A program made the position numbers and the translations under genes. Positions 1 through 8,037 of a stretch of 64,000 nucleotides of DNA are shown here, piece after piece. How positions within the stretch are numbered: position 1 is the first letter of the stretch; each line of letters starts with the position of its first letter. The notes beneath the pieces were generated by a model that had not been told where the DNA came from, did not search any database, and saw nothing but the letters and a program-made list of their open reading frames with translations. The DNA comes from Flavobacterium cucumis (GTDB lineage Bacteria; Bacteroidota; Bacteroidia; Flavobacteriales; Flavobacteriaceae), in the NCBI RefSeq assembly GCF_900148835.1, contig NZ_FRYK01000001.1, positions 1,054,001 through 1,118,000 of the forward strand, read 5' to 3'.

Positions 1-1463
1 CTTGATTTCAAATAATATTTTGTTGCTTCGATAGTCGAAAAATCATAACGAATTCCCGATTCTAACGAAGTAGCATTGTCGAATTTATAAACGGCAATTC
101 CGTACAAACCAGCATCTAGTTTTTCATAACTCGGAATTAATGGACGAACACCTGTTTCTGGATTAGCAAAATTGTTTTGGTAACCCAAATTCAAACCCGA
201 TTTTAATCTCCAATTTCCAATAGATGTTTTATAATCCGTTAAAAAAGTATGCGTGGTCAATTGTAAATCCAAAGCGGCTTTATCATTATTAGCGCTACTT
301 CTTCTAACATCAAATTCCAAACGATTGTTAAATTGAAAGGCATATTGAAAATCAATCGAAGTATTTTCGTTTAGCCATCTTTGATAATTGATTTTAGCTA
401 AATGATGTTGCACTTCTTGTTTTGGCGCATTAATCGAGTAGGTAAAAGGTTCAATCTCGCTTGGTTGTTGGTCGTTGATGGAATTGTATAAATCGGTTAC
501 ATTTCCAATATGAGATGCTTTGATGATTCCAATTTGCGCATTGTAAAAACTGTACATCGCATTGAAATTATATTTTTCTTGTGCATATCGAATGCCACCT
601 GAAAAATTTTGTTCGCGATTTCCTGAATTGGACAACACATAGTCTGGCGTTTCACGATCGCCAAGATATTTGAAAGTTCCCAAAGCATTCCAACTCCAAC
701 CATAGCGATTTCCTTTTTGAAGACTTGAACTTAAGCTCCCGCCCATTCCGTTTGAAGCTAAGTTAAGAATGGTCTTTCCAACCAAAGTATCCTCTTTAAT
801 TATTTCGGGTTCAATAATTACAATTCCACCAATAGCATCACCGCCATATTGTAAAGCCGAAGCGCCTTTAATTACTGTAATTTTTCCAGCCGCATTAATA
901 TCGAAATTTGGTGCGTGTTCGGTTCCCCATTGTTGGTCTTCTAATCGAACATTATTATTGATGATTGGCACACGATTACTATGCAAACCATTAATTACTG
1001 GTTTAACAATTGTACTTCCAGTTTTTAAAATCGAAACGCCAGAAACTTCTTTCAAGGCTTCGCCCAAGGTTTGATTGCTAAACTTTTCAATAGTTGCGCT
1101 TTTCAAAACTTGCTCGTTACTGCTTTCACTTTTTGAGTTCGAAAGTTGTTGGATAGTGATATCTTCTAGCTTAGTAATATCTAGTTTCAATTGACGATTG
1201 ATAGTTAAATCGGTTGAAATTTCGATAGTTTCCTCAATAGCATGATAGCCTATAAACGAGATATAGAGTTTCTGTTTTCCTTTTGGAATACCGGTTAGAA
1301 TATAATTCCCATTAGTATCAGTAGAAATTGTTTTATTCGCAATGTGTACGTGGGCATCTCTTAGTGGCAAGCCGTTTTCGTCAGAAATAACACCAGATAT
1401 CGTAACTTGGGCATATCCGAAAAAGCCAACCAAAAAGAAAAATAATATCGATAGCAATCGCAT
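1..1463 (-). CDS. TonB-dependent outer-membrane receptor, partial
   Basis: The first 487 codons of a receptor whose C-terminal barrel lies beyond the left edge. It starts with a signal peptide (MRLLSILFFFLVGFFGYAQ), then a carboxypeptidase-like regulatory domain (about residues 20-100; GVISDENGLPLRDAHV, then TNGNYILTGIPKG) and a TonB plug (about 110-230). The plug shows EALKEVSGVSILKTG and INAAGKITVIKGASALQYG. The remainder has the alternating pattern of barrel strands. The family imports metal chelates, vitamins or glycans through the outer membrane using energy from TonB/ExbBD. The gene lies directly downstream of a small His/Cys-rich exported protein on the same strand, which makes a metal or metal-complex substrate plausible, but that is inference. 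The start was chosen because the signal peptide begins exactly there. Confidence 0.93.
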   Translation of the reverse strand, partial: MRLLSILFFFLVGFFGYAQVTISGVISDENGLPLRDAHVHIANKTISTDTNGNYILTGIPKGKQKLYISFIGYHAIEETIEISTDLTINRQLKLDITKLEDITIQQLSNSKSESSNEQVLKSATIEKFSNQTLGEALKEVSGVSILKTGSTIVKPVINGLHSNRVPIINNNVRLEDQQWGTEHAPNFDINAAGKITVIKGASALQYGGDAIGGIVIIEPEIIKEDTLVGKTILNLASNGMGGSLSSSLQKGNRYGWSWNALGTFKYLGDRETPDYVLSNSGNREQNFSGGIRYAQEKYNFNAMYSFYNAQIGIIKASHIGNVTDLYNSINDQQPSEIEPFTYSINAPKQEVQHHLAKINYQRWLNENTSIDFQYAFQFNNRLEFDVRRSSANNDKAALDLQLTTHTFLTDYKTSIGNWRLKSGLNLGYQNNFANPETGVRPLIPSYEKLDAGLYGIAVYKFDNATSLESGIRYDFSTIEATKYYLKS

Positions 1464-1491
1464 TTCTTTTAGTTTAAATGAAACAACAACG

Positions 1492-1514
1492 TATCATTAT
1501 TTTTGATAATGATA
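1492..1514. promoter_or_regulatory. Perfect 9-bp inverted repeat before the TonB receptor, possible Fur-like operator or hairpin
   Basis: Arms TATCATTAT and ATAATGATA are separated by five bases and lie in the 65-base gap between the small His/Cys gene and the receptor. The GATAATGAT hexamer pattern resembles half sites of Fur-family metalloregulators. It could equally be an intercistronic RNA hairpin. There is no direct evidence of binding. Confidence 0.35.
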
Positions 1515-1528
1515 TCGGAATATTTTTT

Positions 1529-1873
1529 TTAAACTAGTATAGGTGGACCACGAAGGTAGCACGAATTTCCTTCAAACGTAATACAAGATTCATTATTACT
1601 GAATTGATAGGGAATTTCGTAAAACGAAGCAATAAAGTTAAAATGTAAAACTTCTGGTGAGAGAAAAACGGCAAATTTAAATTCACAAACCGGACAGTCA
1701 TTACTTTCGGTAATCGTTTTTTCAGAAGTTTTAAAAGTTGGATGATAGGAATCATCACAACATGCTGTTTTTAAATGATGATCATGCGAAAAAGTGTGAA
1801 TGGATTGGTAACTTACAGCAAATAATACCGCAAGCATCAAAAACAAATTCATATGTAATAATTTCTTTTTCAC
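1529..1873 (-). CDS. Small exported His/Cys-rich protein upstream of TonB receptor
   Basis: A protein of about 114 residues with a basic N-terminus and one hydrophobic segment (about residues 8-25), likely a signal peptide or anchor. It is followed by a HTFSHDHH cluster, CCDD, and a CPVC motif (NDCPVCEFKF). It ends in a LRGPP motif that I recall from short proteins beside Bacteroidota TonB receptors. The His and Cys clusters suggest metal binding in the periplasm. It is transcribed just ahead of the receptor, 65 bases away. The start is uncertain: GTG at 1873 keeps the KKK signal-peptide N-region, while ATG at 1852 gives a more normal leader relative to the promoter at 1881-1909. I do not recognise a named family and assign no function beyond possible metal handling. 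Confidence 0.7.
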   Translation of the reverse strand: MKKKLLHMNLFLMLAVLFAVSYQSIHTFSHDHHLKTACCDDSYHPTFKTSEKTITESNDCPVCEFKFAVFLSPEVLHFNFIASFYEIPYQFSNNESCITFEGNSCYLRGPPILV

Positions 1874-1880
1874 TATGACA

Positions 1881-1909
1881 CAAATATAATGCTTTTAACA
1901 CAATGCCAA
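1881..1909 (-). promoter_or_regulatory. Promoter of the His/Cys protein-receptor pair
   Basis: On the minus strand there is TTG, an 18-base spacer and TATATTTG, an exact match to the Bacteroidota -33/-7 form. Transcription would begin near 1875, almost at the GTG codon at 1873, which favours the ATG at 1852 or a nearly leaderless mRNA. Confidence 0.5.
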
Positions 1910-1981
1910 AAAACAAACCACAAATTAACGAATTTTTATGTTTTGATTACTTATTTCGCTAATTCGTGGTTATGTTCTGAA

Positions 1982-2073
1982 ATACATAGGAGCATAGAAT
2001 TTAAGTTTGATGTGAACTCAAAAAGTGTAACATCCTTAATCTATAGAATAAACTATGTGTGTATGTGTTTAAA
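1982..2073. repeat. Dispersed palindromic repeat, copy 1 (degenerate)
   Basis: The left end reads ACATAGGAGCATAG and the right end CTATGTGTGTATGTGTTTAA, a degenerate inverted pair matching the ends of the repeats at 7879-8009 and 42151-42295. The right end contains the stop codon of asd. The preceding 1910-1981 holds a short AT-rich segment with the text TTCGCTAATTCGTGG, similar to TTCGTGCTAATTAGTG at 7842, and no gene. Confidence 0.5.
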
Positions 2074-3064
2074 ATTTTACCAAGTTATTTACAACCAAAT
2101 ATTCCGCAATTTGAATCGTATTCGTTGCTGCTCCTTTTCTTAAGTTATCTGCTACAATCCACATGTTGATGGTATTTGGTTGACTTTCATCTCTTCGGAT
2201 TCTACCTACGAAAACATCATCTTTTCCTTGTGCGTAAATAGGCATTGGATAATTAAACGTCTCTAAATTATCTTGAACTGTTACACCAGGGGTGTTACTT
2301 AAAATTTGACGTACTTCATTTATATCAAAATCATTTTCAAATTGAACGTTAACCGCTTCACTGTGTCCGCCAACTACCGGAATACGAATTGCAGTTGCAG
2401 TAACGGCAATAGTGTTGTCGTTTAATATTTTTTGCGTTTCACGAACCAATTTCATTTCTTCTTTCGTGTAACCATTTTCTTCAAAACTATCACATTGTGG
2501 AATTGCATTACGGTGAATTGGATATTTGTATGCCATTTCATCTTGAATTCCCGCATATTCGTTTTCTAACTGACGAACGGCTTTTACTCCAGTCCCCGTA
2601 ATAGATTGGTACGTAGAAACTACAATACGTTTGATATCATATTTAGCATGCAAAGGCGCTAAAGCCATTACCATTTGAATCGTAGAACAGTTAGGATTCG
2701 CTATAATTTTATCTTCTTTAGTTAAGATTGAAGCATTAATTTCTGGAACGACTAATTTCTTAGTAGCATCCATGCGCCAAGCAGATGAATTATCGATTAC
2801 GGTAGTTCCACCAGCAGCAAATTTTGGAGCCCATTCTAAAGATGTTTCTCCACCTGCCGAAAACAAAGCAATATCAGGTTTCATAGCTACAGCGGTTTGT
2901 AAGCCTACTACTTTGTAGGTGTTGCCTTTCCATTCGATTTCTTTTCCAACAGACTTTTCAGAAGCAACTGGAATTAAATCGGTTACAGGAAAATTACGTT
3001 CTGCTAATACTTGAAGCATTATTTCGCCTACCATACCGGTAGCGCCTACTACGGCTACTTTCAT
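2069..3064 (-). CDS. asd: Aspartate-semialdehyde dehydrogenase
   Basis: This enzyme reduces aspartyl phosphate to aspartate semialdehyde with NADPH, the branch-point step towards lysine, diaminopimelate, threonine and methionine. The 331-residue protein opens with the nucleotide-binding motif VGATGMVG and carries the catalytic cysteine in NPNCSTIQMV near residue 130. The C-terminal domain has GGHSEAVNVQ, with the His typical of the family. The start at 3064 (MKVAVVGATG) is preferred over an upstream ATG at 3118, because that ATG would lie at the very start of the promoter at 3089-3120 and adds a tail unlike the family. Aspartate kinase, the previous step, is in the window at 31718-32971. Confidence 0.96.
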   Translation of the reverse strand: MKVAVVGATGMVGEIMLQVLAERNFPVTDLIPVASEKSVGKEIEWKGNTYKVVGLQTAVAMKPDIALFSAGGETSLEWAPKFAAGGTTVIDNSSAWRMDATKKLVVPEINASILTKEDKIIANPNCSTIQMVMALAPLHAKYDIKRIVVSTYQSITGTGVKAVRQLENEYAGIQDEMAYKYPIHRNAIPQCDSFEENGYTKEEMKLVRETQKILNDNTIAVTATAIRIPVVGGHSEAVNVQFENDFDINEVRQILSNTPGVTVQDNLETFNYPMPIYAQGKDDVFVGRIRRDESQPNTINMWIVADNLRKGAATNTIQIAEYLVVNNLVKF

Positions 3065-3088
3065 TTTAATGTGTGTTATTATTTTATG

Positions 3089-3120
3089 CAAAAATAGAAA
3101 ATAATCCAATGACTTCACAA
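3089..3120 (-). promoter_or_regulatory. Promoter of asd
   Basis: Minus-strand TTG (3118-3120), a 21-base spacer and TATTTTTG (3089-3096). It lies 25 bases upstream of the chosen asd start and supports that start. Confidence 0.5.
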
Positions 3121-3166
3121 GTATTAATAAAAATATAACAAAAGTTTTGATTTATAACAAAAGTTT

Positions 3167-3192
3167 AAAAAAATACCCCGACGAATCGGGGT
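3167..3192 (-). terminator. Intrinsic terminator after mscL
   Basis: Read on the minus strand, ACCCCGA-TTCG-TCGGGGT forms a 7-bp stem with a UUCG loop followed by a T-rich tail. It lies 32 bases after the mscL stop and separates mscL from asd. Confidence 0.85.
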
Positions 3193-3223
3193 TTAATTAG
3201 AATATACAATGTAGCGGTATCGA

Positions 3224-3595
3224 CTATTTTTTTAATAAATCTCTAATTTCAGCTAACAATTGCTCTTGTGTTGGGCCTGCTGGAGCCGCTGGAGCTGGTT
3301 CTTCTTTTTTCTTAGCGGCATTCATTCCCTTAATGATTAAAAAAAGTACAAAAGCTACTATGACAAAATTGATAACCGCTGAAATAAACATTCCGTATTT
3401 AACTCCACCAAAAGCAACTAGTTCTTCAATTTGTGATAAATTGGCAGCCTCAAGGGCTGGTTTTAGAAGTAAAGGCGTAATTACGTCTTCAATTAAAGAA
3501 CTTACAATCTTACCGAAAGCACCACCAATGATAACCCCGATTGCTAAATCAACAACATTGCCGCGCATAGCAAACTCTTTGAATTCTTTTAACAT
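3224..3595 (-). CDS. mscL: Large-conductance mechanosensitive channel MscL
   Basis: This pentameric inner-membrane channel opens under membrane tension to release solutes during hypo-osmotic shock. The 123-residue protein has the hallmark N-terminal helix and TM1 (FKEFAMRGNVVDLAIGVIIG), a periplasmic loop, TM2 (about residues 70-93) and a charged cytoplasmic helix ending EIRDLLKK. The length is normal for the family. A proline/alanine-rich linker (EEPAPAAPAGP) precedes the final helix. It appears monocistronic, with a terminator at 3167-3192. Confidence 0.95.
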   Translation of the reverse strand: MLKEFKEFAMRGNVVDLAIGVIIGGAFGKIVSSLIEDVITPLLLKPALEAANLSQIEELVAFGGVKYGMFISAVINFVIVAFVLFLIIKGMNAAKKKEEPAPAAPAGPTQEQLLAEIRDLLKK

Positions 3596-3661
3596 AATAG
3601 AAATTTTTAAGTTAATTTTTTATTTTAGTACTTACGAATATACGAAATTTAAAACAAAATG

Positions 3662-6106
3662 TTAATTTTTGTAAAAAATTCGCTTCACACGTTGCGAAAT
3701 TCCAGTCAGAATTTCATAAGGAATTGTTCCAATTACACTTGCCATCTCCGTTACTTTTGGGTTTTTCCCAAATACAATTACTTCGTCACCTGGTTTGCAG
3801 TTGATGTCAGTGACATTCACCATCATCATATCCATACAAATCGAACCTAAAATAGTTGCTTTTTGGTTATTGATAGTCACAAACCCTTTTTCATTGCCCC
3901 AAGCTCTTCGAATGCCATCGGCATAACCAATAGGAATCGTAGCGACTTTCATTTTTTGCGTCACTCGAAATCTTCGGCTGTAACCAACGCTTTCTTCGGG
4001 TAAAACTTCTCTTATTTGAGATATGATTGTTTTTAACGTGCTCACATTTTCTAACACTTTCAGCTCTTGTTCCGAATTTCCAATGCCATACAAACCAATA
4101 CCTAATCGTGCCATTTCCATCTGTTTTTCTGCATAATTGAAAATTCCAGAAGTGTTTAAAATATGACGAATAGGTTTCGAAGGTAGTGCTTTCTCTAATT
4201 CGGAATACATGGCATCAAAACGTTGAAATTGTAATTTCGTAAAATCATCATATTCCAAATCATCACTCGCAGCTAAATGCGAAAACACACTTTTCACCTT
4301 TACAAAATTGTTGTTTTTTAGTAAGGAACATAACTCAGCAATCAAATGCGGTTCAAATCCTAAGCGGTGCATGCCGGTATCCAATTTAATATGAATCGGA
4401 TAGTGCGAAATATTTTGGTGTTGCGTAATTTTCAAAAACGCTTGTAACCCGGTAATCGAGTAAATTTCGGGTTCTAAATTATAAGCAATCATGGCTCTAA
4501 AACTACTGTTTTCGGGATTTAAAACCATAATTGGCGTCGTAATTCCGGCTTTTCGTAATTCGATACCTTCATCGGCAAACGCTACGCCTAAATAATCGAC
4601 TTTATGATGTTCGAGCAATTTGGCAATTTCGTAACCGCCATTTCCATAGCCAAATGCTTTTACCATGACCATAATTTTGGTTTCTGGTTTAAGTTTGGAT
4701 TTGTAGAAATTCAGGTTGTGACTAATCGCATCGAGATTGATTTCTAAAATGGTTTCGTGATTTTTCGCTTCCAATAAAACGACAATTTCATGGAAGTTAA
4801 AGCCGCGCGCACCTTTTACTAAAATAGTTTCGTTTTGAAACGATTGTGTATTGAAACGTTGTAAAAATTCCTGTGTAGTGGCAAACGAAATCACATTTGG
4901 TAAATCGTTCAATTGTTTTCCGATGGTTTCGCCTATGGTAATTATGCGATCGATTTTATTTTTCGAAAGCAGTTGTTTTACTTGATTATAAAGCGTTTCC
5001 GCGGCAATGCCACTCGTGAAAATATCAGATAAAATAATCGTTTTTTTATCGTGTAATTTTTGTTGTTCCAAGAAATCCAACGCAATTTTCAATGATTGAT
5101 AATCTACGGAATAACTATCGTCGATGACCAAACAATTGTTGATGCCTTTTTTAGCTTGAAGTCTTAACTCTACTGGATATAATTCGGCAACTCGATTTTG
5201 AATGAACGGAATTTCTTCGCCTAAAAACAGCATGAAATTCACGCAAGTAACTACGTTTTCAATCGAATTTTCATCAGAAAACGGAATATTTACACTAAAA
5301 GTGTTGGTTGTTTTTTTAAAAGTCAATTCGGTTTTACCATTTTCCTTTTTCTTCGAGACGAATAAATTCGCACTTTCATCCGAAAAACTCCAAGTATGTT
5401 TTTGACTGTTTTCTGGAAGTAAAGCTTCAATTTCAGCATTCTTTTCTAAGAAAATATCGGAACAATTTTCAAAAAGTTTGATTTTCTCTTTGATTTTGGC
5501 TTCTCGATTGGGAAAACCTTCATCATGAACCGAACCAATATTTGTTAAAATGCCATATTTCGGTTGAATGATGTGCTCTAAATTAGACATTTCATTGGGT
5601 AACGAAATTCCAGCTTCAAAAATTCCCAAATCATAATTCCCTTCAATTGCTAAAATCGATAATGGAACGCCGACTTGCGAATTATAACTTTTCGGATTTC
5701 GAACGATCAGATGATTTGGACTCAACAAGAAATTTAACCATTCTTTTACGATGGTTTTTCCGTTGCTTCCCGTAATTCCCACAAATGGAAAATCGAATTG
5801 TTTTCGATATCCAATTGCAGTTTGATGCAGGGCTTTCAACGAATTTTCAACGATAATGAAATTCGCTTTTTCGTATACATGTTCTGGAATATATTCAACT
5901 ACAAAATAACGAACGCCTTTTGCAATTAACTCTTCCAAATATAAATGGGCATCGTGATTTTGACCTTTGATGGCAAAAAATAAGGTGTTATTTCCATTTT
6001 GCAACGAACGGCTGTCAATCGAAATATGACTTGCAGTAAACTCAGTCGAATTTCCGTGAAAAACGCCTTTACAAAATGAAATGATATGGGTGATATTGAG
6101 ATTCAA
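3662..6106 (-). CDS. murF-alr: Bifunctional MurF ligase / alanine racemase
   Basis: One 814-residue protein joins two steps of peptidoglycan precursor synthesis. The N-terminal MurF part (about 1-445) would add D-Ala-D-Ala to the UDP-MurNAc-tripeptide, and has the ATP-binding loop GITGSNGKT near residue 110. The C-terminal part (about 450-814) is a PLP-dependent alanine racemase with the PLP lysine in MVKAFGYGNGG near residue 483, HIKLDTGMHRLGF, and the SICMDMMMVN segment. This fusion is known in Bacteroidota. The only start matching the family is TTG at 6106: no ATG occurs between the in-frame upstream stop (6134-6136) and it. It begins one base after the tdk stop, so the two genes are co-transcribed. 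Confidence 0.95.
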   Translation of the reverse strand: MNLNITHIISFCKGVFHGNSTEFTASHISIDSRSLQNGNNTLFFAIKGQNHDAHLYLEELIAKGVRYFVVEYIPEHVYEKANFIIVENSLKALHQTAIGYRKQFDFPFVGITGSNGKTIVKEWLNFLLSPNHLIVRNPKSYNSQVGVPLSILAIEGNYDLGIFEAGISLPNEMSNLEHIIQPKYGILTNIGSVHDEGFPNREAKIKEKIKLFENCSDIFLEKNAEIEALLPENSQKHTWSFSDESANLFVSKKKENGKTELTFKKTTNTFSVNIPFSDENSIENVVTCVNFMLFLGEEIPFIQNRVAELYPVELRLQAKKGINNCLVIDDSYSVDYQSLKIALDFLEQQKLHDKKTIILSDIFTSGIAAETLYNQVKQLLSKNKIDRIITIGETIGKQLNDLPNVISFATTQEFLQRFNTQSFQNETILVKGARGFNFHEIVVLLEAKNHETILEINLDAISHNLNFYKSKLKPETKIMVMVKAFGYGNGGYEIAKLLEHHKVDYLGVAFADEGIELRKAGITTPIMVLNPENSSFRAMIAYNLEPEIYSITGLQAFLKITQHQNISHYPIHIKLDTGMHRLGFEPHLIAELCSLLKNNNFVKVKSVFSHLAASDDLEYDDFTKLQFQRFDAMYSELEKALPSKPIRHILNTSGIFNYAEKQMEMARLGIGLYGIGNSEQELKVLENVSTLKTIISQIREVLPEESVGYSRRFRVTQKMKVATIPIGYADGIRRAWGNEKGFVTINNQKATILGSICMDMMMVNVTDINCKPGDEVIVFGKNPKVTEMASVIGTIPYEILTGISQRVKRIFYKN

Positions 6107-6107
6107 T

Positions 6108-6740
6108 TTATGGATTAGCTTCTTTTTGCTTGTTTACAATTTCAACATCTTTCACTTCCATGTTTTCTCGCATGGCTTTAAAATAAGCGGCACGACTCAA
6201 AGGTTCATATTCTTCAGTCTCGCCTAGCATTACGAGTCTTTTATCATCTGATTTTCTAAAGCTGTAATGCGCTAAATTTCCTGTACGCGTACAAACTGCG
6301 TGGACTTTCGTAACATATTCGGCAGTTGCCATAAGTGCCGGCATGGGTCCGAACGGATTTCCTTTAAAATCCATATCCAATCCCGCAACGATTACTCGAA
6401 TTCCTGAATTAGCTAAATCATTACAAACGGCAACAATTTCTTCATCGAAAAATTGGGCTTCATCAATACCAACCACATCGCAACCTTGCGCTAAAATTCG
6501 AATATTTTCAGCGACAGGAACTGGTGTAGAACGAATTTCATTTTTGTTGTGAGAAACCACCATTTCGTCGTCATACCGGGTATCGACAGCTGGTTTGAAG
6601 ATTTCTACTTTTTGTTTGGCAAATTGTGCTCGTTTTAGTCGGCGGATCAATTCTTCGGTTTTGCCCGAAAACATGGAGCCACAAATTACTTCAATCCAGC
6701 CAAATTGTTCTTGTTGATTTACGGTATTTTCGAGAAACAT
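6108..6740 (-). CDS. tdk: Thymidine kinase (type II)
   Basis: This salvage enzyme phosphorylates thymidine using ATP. The chosen start gives 210 residues with the P-loop GSMFSGKTEELIRR near residue 20 and the catalytic region GIDEAQFFD. The lasso region, which in most type II enzymes holds a four-ligand zinc site, reads HAVCTRTGNLAHYSFR here and keeps only one of the first two cysteines. The ATG at 6740 (MFLENTVNQQEQFGW) was chosen because an upstream start at 6788 adds residues unlike the family. It is the first gene of a pair with murF-alr. Confidence 0.94.
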   Translation of the reverse strand: MFLENTVNQQEQFGWIEVICGSMFSGKTEELIRRLKRAQFAKQKVEIFKPAVDTRYDDEMVVSHNKNEIRSTPVPVAENIRILAQGCDVVGIDEAQFFDEEIVAVCNDLANSGIRVIVAGLDMDFKGNPFGPMPALMATAEYVTKVHAVCTRTGNLAHYSFRKSDDKRLVMLGETEEYEPLSRAAYFKAMRENMEVKDVEIVNKQKEANP

Positions 6741-6773
6741 TTTGTATCTTTCGTCGTTAAAATTATTTTCTGC

Positions 6774-6781
6774 TACCTTTG
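6774..6781 (+). promoter_or_regulatory. Possible -7 element for the acidic hypothetical gene
   Basis: TACCTTTG matches the -7 consensus. A TTTG upstream at 6741-6744 is further away (29 bases) than usual, so the -33 element is uncertain. Confidence 0.3.
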
Positions 6782-6839
6782 TAAGCAAAACAAAATTATT
6801 AAAAAACTATCGATATATTCAATTCCATTCAATAAAGTT

Positions 6840-7799
6840 ATGAAGAAAAGAGTAACCGCTGAATTAATCAGTATTGCCCACCGAATTTTAAAGTTAAAAA
6901 ATCATTCTGAAACCATTCAATTACAACAAGAAGCCAAAAACTTGTATGACCAATTGACAATTTTACGCTTTTATGAAGAAAATTTTGAAGGGTTAAAAAA
7001 CGAAATTTCAGAAGAAGTTTTAGAAGCAAAATTAGAAGCAAAACAAGCGGGTGTTTTTGATCAACCAATTCCTGTTATAGAAGAAATTGTGCCTGCAAAA
7101 GAAGAAACAGTTGTTGAAGGTCAAATTGTAGAAGAAATTGAAGGTGAAACCCCAATAGAGGATGATAAGATTGTTGTAGCTGAGCTAGTGGTTGAAGATG
7201 AAGAAGATGAAGCGGTTTTGATAGCTTCAACGGAAGAAGAATCAGTTATTGAAGCAACACCTTTTGCCGCTTTAGGAGTTTCAGAACCAAAAGCAGAAGA
7301 GCTGGCGAAGCAAATATCGTTTGAAGACATGTTGGTACATGATTATAAAGAATTGGATTTTGTTAAAGTAGAAGATGTTCCTATTGAAGTTGAAAAAGCA
7401 TCAAGTGCTGTTTTTGAAGTAGTTGATCCAGTTTCGGCGGCGATTGAACAGGATGCAATTGTTGTTGATTCCAAAACTTCGGGACCAAAAGTATTAGAGG
7501 AAGAAGTAAAAGCAACTTTCGAAAAAGTAAGTCAGGAACAAAAAAACAGCTCGCTAAACGACAAATTAAATAAAGCCATTACTTTTGGGTTGAATGACAG
7601 AATTGGATTTGAGAAAAAATTATTCGGTGGTAGCTCAAATGATTTTAACCGTGTGGTATCGCAATTGAATACGTTTGATAGTTTTGATGAAGCCAAAGCT
7701 TTTGTGAATGATTTCGTAAAACCGGATTATAACAATTGGGAAGGTGCTGAAGAGTTCGAAACGCGTTTCATGGAAATTGTGGAGAAGAAGTTTAGTTAG
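6840..7799 (+). CDS. Acidic conserved hypothetical protein
   Basis: A 319-residue cytoplasmic-looking protein with no signal peptide. The N-terminal part (about 1-65) is helical (MKKRVTAELISIAHRILKLK, then LYDQLTILRFYEENFEGLK). A long Glu/Val-rich low-complexity middle (about 66-225) is strongly acidic. The C-terminal block (about 235-319) is compact and looks conserved, containing DRIGFEKKLFGGS and NDFNRVVSQLN and ending in NWEGAEEFETRFMEIVEKKF. I recall similar uncharacterised proteins in flavobacteria. The start at 6840 was chosen because the basic N-terminus begins there; an upstream start at 6705 would overlap tdk. The acidic linker and helical ends would suit a scaffolding or protein-binding role, but no function can be assigned. 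Confidence 0.75.
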   Translation: MKKRVTAELISIAHRILKLKNHSETIQLQQEAKNLYDQLTILRFYEENFEGLKNEISEEVLEAKLEAKQAGVFDQPIPVIEEIVPAKEETVVEGQIVEEIEGETPIEDDKIVVAELVVEDEEDEAVLIASTEEESVIEATPFAALGVSEPKAEELAKQISFEDMLVHDYKELDFVKVEDVPIEVEKASSAVFEVVDPVSAAIEQDAIVVDSKTSGPKVLEEEVKATFEKVSQEQKNSSLNDKLNKAITFGLNDRIGFEKKLFGGSSNDFNRVVSQLNTFDSFDEAKAFVNDFVKPDYNNWEGAEEFETRFMEIVEKKFS

Positions 7800-7878
7800 T
7801 TTTTAGTCACAGTCTCAGTTTTCAGTCGCAGATTCCTTTTGGTGAATTCGTGCTAATTAGTGAAATTCGAGTTTTTAG

Positions 7879-8009
7879 TTTAACCACATAGAAACATAGG
7901 TTTTTTATTGTTTGAGTTTTGTTTAGCACGTATAGCTAATGTGTAGAAAATTTATTTTCTAAATTATTCTTTTCAAAATTCAAATATTACTATGTGCCTA
8001 TGTGTTTAA
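7879..8009. repeat. Dispersed palindromic repeat, copy 2
   Basis: The left end CACATAGAAACATAGG and the right end CTATGTGCCTATGTG are imperfect inverted repeats about 131 bases apart outer edge to outer edge, with AT-rich unique sequence between. The same ends occur at 42151-42295. The gap 7800-8037 also contains AGTCACAGTCTCAGTTTTCAG (7806-7826 approximately) and TTCGTGCTAATTAGTG, other simple motifs seen between genes here, and no gene. Confidence 0.65.
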
Positions 8010-8037
8010 AAAATCGTGTTAAATTCAACCTGTTTAA

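Noticed and set aside
1889..2143. Open frame on the plus strand over the repeat and asd end
   Set aside because: It overlaps the repeat and the asd coding end, has no recognisable motif and no likely promoter.
3662..6106. MurF and alanine racemase in one frame as a possible assembly fusion
   Set aside because: Both domains are intact and this fusion is known in Bacteroidota; it is not an artefact.
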